DNA of 64,000 nt from Amyelois transitella (Eukaryota; Arthropoda; Insecta; Lepidoptera; Pyralidae). Location: positions 5,600,001 through 5,664,000 of the forward strand of contig NC_083517.1 in the NCBI RefSeq assembly GCF_032362555.1, given 5' to 3'. Position 1 is the stretch's first letter; each line of letters starts with the position of its first letter. Made by a program: the position numbers and the translations under genes. This document shows positions 57,901 to 64,000 of the stretch, piece by piece. The notes below the pieces were generated by a model, which was given only the letters and a program-made list of their open reading frames with translations, had not been told where the DNA came from and made no database searches.

Positions 57901-59745
57901 TCGAAGTTTGTATTTAAGCTCCAATCTGTAGAAACTTTATTTCGGTCTCCTAAGCCGATGCCATCACGTCATTAGGCCACCGCATTCCGAACTCCATTGA
58001 AGACACAATGGATTTCACGACATCATTCTTGGTTATTAGGTAATTTGACATCTTTTAACGACTTTATAGGCACAAGTCCCGTTACGAAGTGGTCGATACC
58101 TTAGTACGCAAATGGCTTCTCAAGTACGGAGGAGATCCGAAACAGTACAAGAAACAAACCAGAGCATTTGATGCGCTTGCCGCTTTAGCCGACCGTCTCA
58201 TCAGAGATCACGTAAATATCAGACTATTTTGGCAGCATAGTTTCCATTTTTATTTATTAAATAATTAGAAATCTGTACTTATCAATTTCTTTCAAAAAAA
58301 AATATTACAATTAAAAAGGTTATAATTTAAGGTGCCATTATCTTTATGTTCTAATGCAGGTAGAAGCATTAGAAGGTTCAGCACCAGAAACTCACCAGGT
58401 GATGGAGAATTTAGAGATGGCCTTAAAGGAGGTAGCTGATGAAACGCTGCCATTGAACGAACGTTTAGGGCCAGCTATTGCGTCATTGTTCCATACTGCA
58501 GAAGCTGGAGACCTGGGTTTGATTTTTAAAGATAATCTCAATTCTTATTGCAAATTATACTAGCTTTTGCCTGCGACTTCGCTTGCGGATATTTTAATTT
58601 TTCATACCAGTCCTTCGGGATCATTCCTTTTTCCGGAATAAAAGGTAAAAATCTCTTTGTCCGTCTTTTGGCGTAGTTCATAAATCTTTTTTTAAAATAT
58701 ACTCCATTGCCTACCGTTATCACTAACGGGAAGCCTGAATAATATATATGACGGATGTTATACTTGTAGGTATAATATTACTAACCGTATGTTCCAGAAT
58801 CTGAAGAAACAATGGCATCCCTCGTGAAATCCCTCGTGGATGCAGAACATCCCCTCAGCGCAGAGTCCATTGATCGCATCGACGTTTTTACTGTTTACGA
58901 GGACATTAAAGGTAAATTGGTTTATCTTGCTTGTTTAAATTTCAGAGCATCTATTTTCTATAAAACATACCTACTAAATAACGTCTTTACGGAGTAAGCA
59001 GAGCCATCGAACAGACTGAAAAGCCACGTTCAGCTAGATGGCGTAAAGATGGAATTGACTTTCAGATACTCGCAAACTGCGAGCTCATCTCCTAAAAGAA
59101 ATCCCAAGTTCCCAATGCTAATAGCTTTTCTCTTATCTTTTACAATTAGCACAGATAAAAGAGCAGCTAACATATGCTATGTTTAATCTTCACTTCCCTT
59201 AACGCTTTTTAAAAATAATGTAATTATTTGGTCAGATTGTGGTGTGCTGGTACCAAAGGAGGAAATAGAACACATTATAAATCTTGCAATAGAGTGCCTG
59301 CGGGCTCAGCTCATGTCCCCCGAAGAAGCAAAACTACTGGAAATAGAACTTGATCAAGCTATGGAGGACACGGTACGCAGATTTTTATTTGTATAGATAC
59401 AATATCATTAGGTCTTGGATGTTTATCTATTGGTCATTAAATAAATAGGTACGTTATACTTGACCGCCTCCATATATCAAAATCTCTTCCGTATTATTAT
59501 AATTATCAACATTTTGACGATTGATCACTACTTCCCCAATTTCATTTCAGTTTTGTCTACTCGATTTTGCCAGCAGAATAATAATTTACTTTCTATACTT
59601 AGTAATTACTATAATAAATATATAGATATAGCTACAGGTGTACATATCTAACAAAACCATTATTCTCTTTCAGCAATCTATAGTAACTACTGATCGCACT
59701 TCCGTTCGCAGTCGCAGCCAGAAGGGAAACCGTGATGATGACTAG
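37578..59745 (+). CDS. CFAP44: CFAP44 (WDR52), cilia- and flagella-associated WD40/coiled-coil protein, 43 exons
   Basis: CFAP44 works with CFAP43 in the tether/tether-head complex that links the inner dynein arm I1/f motor domain to the doublet microtubule; loss in mammals causes sperm flagellar defects. The 43 exons join without a phase error into 6183 nt, encoding 2060 residues, somewhat longer than the roughly 1850 of the human protein. The identity call rests on blocks such as [66 protein letters not shown] and YAQDGNGGIW, which match CFAP44 and not its relative CFAP43. Residues 1-65 are acidic and proline-rich, 66-857 contain WD40 repeats, and 858-2037 are charged and mostly coiled-coil. 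In insects the likely sites are sperm flagella and ciliated mechanosensory neurons. Exon coordinates follow in three block entries. Confidence 0.95.
38916..39003 (-). repeat. SINE-A fragment in CFAP44 intron 3
   Basis: gactaaggccttagacacct, then atggaaagagatggag and ccgggaaccacgcggca, is a diverged head-side piece of SINE-A. Confidence 0.6.
40370..40590. repeat. Degenerate tandem array in CFAP44 intron 5
   Basis: Imperfect repeats built around gctacgcgctacgaaaa and ggtgccgtagtta occur several times with variable spacing (for example acgcggtacgaaaatcggtg and tacgcgctacgaaaaatggt). They are CG-rich compared with the intron around them, and the repeat unit is not constant. It may be part of a DNA transposon end. 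Confidence 0.5.
41228..41434 (+). mobile_element. SINE-A copy lacking its 3' end, CFAP44 intron 7
   Basis: Starts with the head gtgccgtatagtacttggca and runs through the body to tcagtcttttcaagtc, where it breaks into a T-run. It is probably interrupted by a later insertion or deletion, because an unrelated 80-bp stretch follows. Confidence 0.8.
41519..41712 (+). mobile_element. 5'-truncated LINE 3' end, CFAP44 intron 7
   Basis: Nearly identical to 55210-55400. It encodes the C-terminal [18 protein letters not shown] region and SAYPSGKEA, then the stop, gtgattttatg and a TATG tail. It shows that this LINE family has been active, and its tail matches that of SINE-A. Confidence 0.85.
41735..41907 (+). 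repeat. Diverged SINE-A copy, CFAP44 intron 7
   Basis: The body is recognisable from aaacttgggaatcttcg through aagctgaacgtggac to gaagacgtgattatatg and a short TATG tail. About a fifth of positions differ from the consensus by eye, so it is older than the neighbouring copy. Confidence 0.65.
46029..52192 (+). CDS. CFAP44: CFAP44 exons 19-32: first coiled-coil part (residues 858-1537)
   Basis: Exons: 46029-46201, 46729-46938, 47349-47459, 47760-47798, 48027-48195, 48276-48449, 48535-48732, 49187-49331, 49447-49546, 49637-49739, 49826-49945, 50339-50537, 51760-51919, 52054-52192. Charged helical sequence such as [20 protein letters not shown] and [16 protein letters not shown]. Exon 22 is a 39-nt micro-exon ([12 protein letters not shown]) with good borders. 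Exon 31 encodes a serine/glutamate run ([16 protein letters not shown]). Exon 31's acceptor lies 25 bases after a long inverted repeat. Confidence 0.92.
46939..47348 (+). other. CFAP44: CFAP44 intron 20 with repeat remnant
   Basis: gaccgagcaagcgaagcgag near 46995 and the following cgaactgctggtctgatttt text are phrases of a widespread lepidopteran non-autonomous repeat, related to 6500-6700. Confidence 0.4.
47487..47620 (-). repeat. Diverged SINE-A fragment, CFAP44 intron 21
   Basis: agaagtcttaaaagtctaat, then gttcagctgtaag and gaatcccaagtttaaaagcc, is an old reversed copy without ends. Confidence 0.65.
48921..49166 (+). mobile_element. SINE-A near full-length copy abutting CFAP44 exon 26
   Basis: Begins gtgccgtgtggttcccggta and ends gatatagacgtgacca, only about 20 bases before the exon 26 acceptor (cttccttcag at 49177-49186). 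The TATG tail is lost. The branch point and part of the pyrimidine tract of intron 25 may be SINE-derived. Confidence 0.85.
50643..51734. mobile_element. Foldback structure with 323-bp near-identical inverted repeats, CFAP44 intron 30
   Basis: Left arm 50643-50965 and right arm 51412-51734 are equal in length and, compared base by base, differ at only two positions. The 446-bp core (50966-51411) has no coding frame. The outer ends read caagagcccgtgaacgcc and its complement. No convincing target-site duplication is seen, so this may be a long-terminal-inverted-repeat MITE or a recent inverted duplication. It was transcribed as part of the CFAP44 pre-mRNA. Confidence 0.9.
53215..54415 (+). mobile_element. 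Inner hAT-like non-autonomous element inserted in the LINE reading frame
   Basis: The termini cagagccggattaacc (53215-53230) and ggttaatccggctctg (54400-54415) are perfect 16-bp inverted repeats, flanked by the 8-bp duplication cgcacact (53207-53214 and 54416-54423). It is 1201 bp long and has no transposase. Internal features are several aaatatagta repeats (53350-53420), subterminal gggcccc runs at both ends and a SINE at 54058-54300. Confidence 0.92.
54058..54300 (+). mobile_element. SINE-B: tRNA-derived SINE inside the inner hAT-like element
   Basis: The tRNA-like head has a perfect A box TGGCGCAGCGG (54067-54077) and B box GGTTCGAATCC (54110-54120), so it carries a pol III promoter. The head is followed by a tRNA-unrelated body (taggtcttggatgtttatct, gttagtatctcgtaacacaa, aggctaactcaatctgtg). 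The body is also found as fragments at 23824-23900 and 59410-59430, which is why this is a SINE and not a tRNA gene. Confidence 0.85.
55829..59745 (+). CDS. CFAP44: CFAP44 exons 33-43: second coiled-coil part and C-terminus (residues 1538-2060)
   Basis: Exons: 55829-56031, 56176-56404, 56643-56747, 57002-57109, 57404-57558, 57738-57887, 58070-58211, 58360-58516, 58798-58911, 59236-59372, 59674-59745. It includes [39 protein letters not shown] and [20 protein letters not shown], regions well conserved in CFAP44, and ends with a basic-acidic tail ([14 protein letters not shown]). After residue 1752 the sequence is globular-helical ([20 protein letters not shown]). An aataaa at 59788-59793 lies 43 bases after the stop. 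Confidence 0.92.
58565..58735. repeat. Repeat remnant in CFAP44 intron 40
   Basis: tagcttttgcctgcgacttc, then ttcgggatcattcc and ggcgtagttcataaatc, is a phrase set typical of the 3' ends of lepidopteran retroelements. The ends are not defined. Confidence 0.45.
58983..59115 (-). repeat. Diverged SINE-A fragment, CFAP44 intron 41
   Basis: cggagtaagcagagccatcg, aaagccacgttcagctagat and aatcccaagttccca mark an old reversed copy without ends. Confidence 0.6.
59410..59430 (+). repeat. SINE-B body scrap, CFAP44 intron 42
   Basis: aggtcttggatgtttatcta is shared with the SINE at 54163-54183. Confidence 0.5.
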
Positions 59746-59787
59746 CCATAATTTCACTATTTTATTCTTATGTTTGAGTTTTTTTTT

Positions 59788-59793
59788 AATAAA
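59788..59793 (+). terminator. CFAP44: Polyadenylation signal of CFAP44
   Basis: aataaa 43 bases downstream of the TAG stop at 59743-59745. It gives a short 3' UTR and fits the convergent protease gene that begins its 3' end about 500 bases further. Confidence 0.6.
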
Positions 59794-60297
59794 TAATATG
59801 AGTTTTGCTGCTTTGTGCCACTTGGCCTTAAGTGATGGTCACCACTTATTGTTAACCCAATATTGGGGACATTTCTATTGCAAGTAGGTTTAATTTATAT
59901 GCCAATGTTCAGTGTGTGTTGTACTATTAGACAGGTACTAACCTACCTAAATAATTATTTTCACATGAAGATTTGGTATTTTAAGCGTGGTAATAAAATT
60001 TAGTTCTTTTCAATTGAGTTTTTTTATATATACCCTAATGTGGGTAGAAATAAGATAACGTTATGGTAACATGCGGTTTTTAGAGGATCCCAGCTAACTG
60101 TTTAGTGATTTATACATCCATAAATGAAGTAATATGTTTTGTGTATTTTGAATAGGTATAAACTTCTGTTTCTGCAGTTGAAGTATAAAACAAACTGATG
60201 GAAATTACGGACAAAGGAATTAATACATAAGAGATTAATACTTTTTATCTCTATATCTCTTATCACCGTAAGTAATACACGATCTGCATTAATATAA

Positions 60298-60303
60298 TTT
60301 ATT
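60298..60303 (-). terminator. Polyadenylation signal of the serine protease
   Basis: tttatt on the + strand is AATAAA on the minus strand, about 60 bases beyond the stop codon. Confidence 0.5.
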
Positions 60304-60363
60304 GATATCACTTTATCACATAGTACTTAAGTGAGTAGGTACTTATAAGTAAAATAGCACTGA

Positions 60364-62073
60364 TTATGCGTTTTCAACAATCCAATCGGTGTATGAAGAA
60401 ACTCGAGCGTTAACTCCAGGGTAGAACTCATGAGCGCAGCCGAAGCCCCATGAGGTGATACCAACAACGACGTCCGAGTCGTGGGCCAGAGGGCCCCCAG
60501 AGTCACCTTGACAGGCGTCCTTGCCTCCAACATCGAGGATTCCAGCGCACAACATAACACCAGTTACGTCGGGCCAATTCTGGTATCCAGGGAGAGTCTT
60601 GAGGTACGCGTAACGCTCTGAGCAGAGAGTTTGGTTGATGATGTTGACATCAACATGTTGAAGCTGCTCAGGGCTGGCACCACCTTGCTGTAGAGGGTAG
60701 GCAAAACTAAGAATTAATATTCTAAGTAAAAATCACTAATATACTGATCGTGGAAAATTTGCGTCGTCTGAGTCCGCTTGATTGTAATCACCGTCAAGTG
60801 ATTTCAAGGCAGTAAAATTTTAAACTAATAATGGGACTAGGAGGATAGACGAAATACTTACAGTGAGAGCACCCCATCCGATTGACGTGACGACGGTATT
60901 GTCAGGAAGAATATAGGCAGGGCCGGGAATGCGTGCTACTCCAACACTGGCTGACAAAGTGGCGGGCGACGACAGCCTGATGATCGCCACGTCATTTTCA
61001 AGGGTGTTTCTGTTGTACTGAGCGTGAAGCACCAAGAGTGACGCAGGAATCACTTGCCCACCGCTGGACGCAAAAGATGAGCCGAGACGAATTTGCCAAT
61101 CACTTGGTATGTCACCCCTGCAGGAATAATTCATGTATGAAAAAACCTAATATGAAATAAGAAAACCATACCAGTTAATAACGTAAGAGTGTTTTTTTTT
61201 TGTTTGTCCGACGTTCACGTAAAAACTACTGAACCAAGTTAGTAAGTTTCTTTACTTAGGGTGGAACACAGAATAGGGTACTTTTCACGCGGACAGAGCT
61301 ACAAGCGAAAGCAAGTTATATGTAATTAACTACATACCACTTCTATTACATAAGTTAAATGTACATACTCGTAGCAATGGGCTGCTGACAGGACAGAAGT
61401 TGTGGTGATAAGTGAGCCGCCACACCATTGCATCCACCAGATACCCCAGAAGTGGTACAGCATGTTGCTCATGTACGGGTATTGGTCGATAGTAGTGGGC
61501 TCGCCTCCCACGATTCTGGACACTTGCTTGGGTGCCGCTATAAATGGGAAAATATGTAAATCAATGTTTTTATTGTCTTCTGTTTCAAAGTGCTTGTTAG
61601 GTGGTGAACCTATTTCTTCAATAGCACCTACTTGCCTGAAGTATTACTTTATATGTATGTTGTTTTGATTGTTTTCGACGGAAATATACACTATCTACCC
61701 AAAAGGATAGGGCGACTATTAAAAAAAAATACTTGTATCTAAGTAAAGAGCAGCAAAAGTCCTTACATTCATAAATACATTTTAAACACGTCTCTTTCCC
61801 GGAGGGATAGGCAGAGACTACATCTTTCCACGAGTATCACAGGGACCATGGCATGACATGCTAGTCCACGGAATGTACCACGGGAATTATTTTACTCGTG
61901 GTAGCTGAATTTAGTATATTATGCCAAGTAATTTTAAATACGAATATGAACATCTATGCACGGTAAACAATAAAAGTTAAATTGTTTATACAATAAAATA
62001 ACAGAAATAAAAAACTAAAGAGGTACATACCAAGGGCAGTTCCCAAGAGGGCTAGCAGCACGAGAGCACGCAT
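60364..62073 (-). CDS. Trypsin-like serine protease, secreted preproenzyme (S1 family)
   Basis: Four minus-strand exons: 62073-62031, 61537-61369, 61117-60862, 60687-60364, joining to 263 residues. A signal peptide ([15 protein letters not shown]) and a short propeptide ending at Arg22 precede the mature start [13 protein letters not shown]. The catalytic triad is present: His68 in LSAAHC, Asp113 in NDVAIIRL and Ser219 in GDSGGP. Asp213, six residues before the serine ([11 protein letters not shown]), and the glycines in SWGFGCA and YPGV predict trypsin specificity for Arg or Lys. The short size with no clip or other extra domain suits a digestive midgut enzyme, many of which occur in lepidopteran clusters; only one is in this window. 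A hemolymph or accessory-gland role cannot be excluded. Confidence 0.95.
61185..61320. repeat. Repeat remnant in protease intron 2
   Basis: A T-run followed by tttgtccgacgttcacg and ending tcacgcggacagagctacaa, then gcgaaagc, resembles the same repeat class as 6500-6700. Confidence 0.4.
61785..61850 (-). repeat. LINE 3' fragment in protease intron 1
   Basis: cgtctctttcccggagggat, then aggcagagactac and tttccacgag, is the reverse complement of the LINE 3' end at about 55325-55380, diverged and without tail. Confidence 0.65.
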
Positions 62074-62094
62074 TGTGTATCAAGTGATCGACTC

Positions 62095-62135
62095 GATTGA
62101 AAAAAAATATTTCCGGCTTCAGTATTTATTGTGTG
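62095..62135 (-). promoter_or_regulatory. Core promoter candidate of the serine protease
   Basis: On the minus strand, CAATAAATACTG (about 62124-62135) is a TATA-like box, and TTTCAATCGAG about 25-30 bases downstream fits an initiator. The resulting 5' UTR would be about 25-30 bases, usual for digestive protease genes. Confidence 0.45.
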
Positions 62136-63796
62136 ACACAGTAGCCCGTAATCCTCATTTTTATAATCCTCATAATAGATTACAAACTTATCGTACGGAT
62201 TGAAATATACGACACGATAATTATAATCTCATTCAAAATTTGATGGTATTTCCATTCAGTAGGTATCTCGGTACAACCGGAGACGCTCATGTAGGTAGCT
62301 GGTACCAAACTACAACAATCGACATTTGATTATTTTAAAAATATATACCTGGGTACATAATGTCAAAACGGTAACAAAAGCGATGCTCAGGAAGAGAATC
62401 CTACCGCTGTCATTTTTGGAATTTAATTGCTAACCAGTGAGGGCAAACATCGTGAGGTTACCTACACATTCACGTAACTAGACTTGTAAATATGACCCAA
62501 CATGTTCTCCTGCGTACGTGGTAGAGATAGTAGTCATAGGCACGCCCTGGGTTCCTCTCTAGAGAGGTGAGGTTGCAACCGGAACTTAGTTTAGCGCGAT
62601 TAGCTAATTCTCCCACCACGTCTTAATGGCTAGTTTTGAACCTCTTCACCACAGTATATATACTTAAGAATTCGATTTCCTCTGCTATTGATTTACCGGC
62701 TGCGCTGGTGACAAAATTAGGTATGCCAGAATAGGTACTTAGTCTTACTAAGAAGACCGCATCGGCCTATAACTGTTTTGCCCGCGGTAATGTTCTTCCA
62801 TGCTGGTCTAGTAGGAAGAAAAAACAAGTAATGTGTGACAGCTTCACTTCCCGTGCAGATTAAAAAATTTAAAAAAACAGATTAAAAAAATCAAAAAAAG
62901 GAAATGTTTAGTGGGTACCTAAAATTGGGTTGGGATGTCTCTTTTAGGTAATGGCCTACCAATATGTCGCTATTTAGATACACACTTGAAAAAATATATA
63001 GTTGTCTAGTTCAGCAATCGTTTTTGGCACATTTCGATTGCTGTTTTAAACAGACTTTTTCAAAAAAGGAGGGTCTGCATTCGATCCATTCGTGTTTGTT
63101 TGTTTGCGATTTCCTCAAAGCGACTGATTTAATTTTAATGCAGTTTTCATTACGGTACTCAACAGACACACAGGCCGTCAAAATAAGCAAGGTATGAGGA
63201 TCTGAAGTTTTCGGAGACACATCAATGAAACTCTCCAACTAAAAAATTGAGGTTTAAACTTCTAGAGTTACCTACATTATTTCATTGCAAAATACACGGA
63301 AAATACAGTATCCATTTACCAAACACTAAAACCTTAATATTTTGGAAAAAATCTTAACAGTTAGCTTAATAAGAAATCTTACATGACTTCGATTTATATG
63401 CACTACATTAATTTATTAATTTGGGGCGATCTTTTAAAACATTATTGTTTTGATGTATGGTCGGCGTTGGACGTTTTACAATTCTTAATAATTCCAATTG
63501 GCAAAAATATAGGTAATCTTATTTAAAAGAATCTTTGTGTTCTAAGAAAGGCCCCTTTCCTTGTCTCAACTTTTCTTAGCCAAAGTAAGAGTGATGGTTC
63601 CTAGACGTGTGAGCATGTACCTATAATTTAAACTTATAAATAATTAGGTAGGTGATTTCATCTAACGGTCTGACCCTAAAAAAAACCTATCGCAGCTTGG
63701 ATCATGCAACCTACATCGCTGGATACACTACACGCAGTTACCTAAACGATTTCCTCATCTCTAAAGCATTAAGTTGAACAGTTATGATGACTTATA
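62136..63796. other. Non-coding stretch upstream of the protease, no gene seen
   Basis: A segment at about 62430-62640 (gtgagggcaaacatcgtgag, ccctgggttcctctct) reads like a retroelement 3' fragment. A SINE-A scrap (tgggatgtctcttttagg) lies near 62931-62985. Otherwise it is AT-rich without a supported coding frame. Confidence 0.4.
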
Positions 63797-64000
63797 TACA
63801 TATAAACACGTCTTTTTCCCTTGCGATACTACCAAAACTACTAAGGGAGAGCTAATATTATCACAAAGACAGAAAAGGCCATAATAAGCTGTCGGCTTGA
63901 AGATGGCATTGAGATTAATTAATACTGGCAGGTTATTAGCCTATCGCCTAAAATAATCCTTAGTTCATTAGCCTATCTCTTAGTCGCCTCTTACGACATG
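63797..64000 (-). mobile_element. SINE-A copy, diverged, running off the window end
   Basis: Reversed copy with the 3' region at cacgtctttttcccttgcg and the body to cctatctcttagtcgcctct, then tacgacatg at the last base. Its head lies beyond the window. Confidence 0.7.

Noticed and set aside
1..64000. Novel multi-gene system or operon
   Set aside because: The four genes have unrelated, well-known functions and no co-directional cluster exists. The unusual content is structural (inverted repeats and nested elements), not a new gene system.

Overview
The window is lepidopteran (moth or butterfly) nuclear DNA. It is AT-rich, has many small introns with GT-AG borders, and is dense in short interspersed elements with TATG tails and LINE scraps of types common in Lepidoptera. 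The species cannot be named from the sequence. All gene models were assembled by hand from reading frame, splice signals and family knowledge; no database search was possible.

Layout. Positions 1-581 hold the decayed 3' end of a Jockey-type retrotransposon. Positions 582-21056 hold no protein gene I can support: repeats, several short near-perfect hairpins, a LINE fragment (14533-15240), a cluster of ATCGAT motifs (about 5400-5550), and a CpG-richer segment (about 15880-16091) that may be the 5' non-coding exon and promoter of the next gene. Synaptotagmin 1 (Syt1) lies on the + strand at 21062-30513: nine coding exons, 424 residues. After a long non-coding stretch comes a small minus-strand gene in two exons (36354-35835), the LYR-motif mitochondrial protein ETFRF1/LYRM5, with a decayed second copy of its last exon inside its only intron. 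Divergent from it, on the + strand at 37578-59745, is CFAP44 (WDR52): 43 exons, 2060 codons-worth of protein, a WD40 N-terminal half and a coiled-coil C-terminal half. A minus-strand trypsin-like serine protease preproenzyme (four exons, 263 residues) occupies 62073-60364. The last 1.9 kb is non-coding and repeat-rich.

The four genes do not form a pathway. Syt1 is the neuronal calcium sensor of synaptic vesicles, ETFRF1 regulates the mitochondrial electron-transfer flavoprotein, CFAP44 is an axonemal protein of motile cilia and sperm flagella, and the protease is probably a secreted digestive enzyme. ETFRF1 and CFAP44 are head to head across 1.2 kb and may share regulatory DNA.

The most unusual structures are in CFAP44 introns. 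Intron 30 contains a 323-bp inverted repeat with only two mismatches between arms (50643-50965 and 51412-51734), which in the pre-mRNA would fold into a long double-stranded stem ending 25 bases before the next exon. Intron 32 contains a four-layer nest: a hAT-like element with 8-bp target duplication, a LINE inside it, a second hAT-like element with its own 8-bp duplication inside the LINE reading frame, and a tRNA-derived SINE inside that. The abundant TATG-tailed SINE shares its 3' end with the LINE in that nest, a likely SINE-LINE partnership. I found no operon, CRISPR array or defence-like gene cluster.
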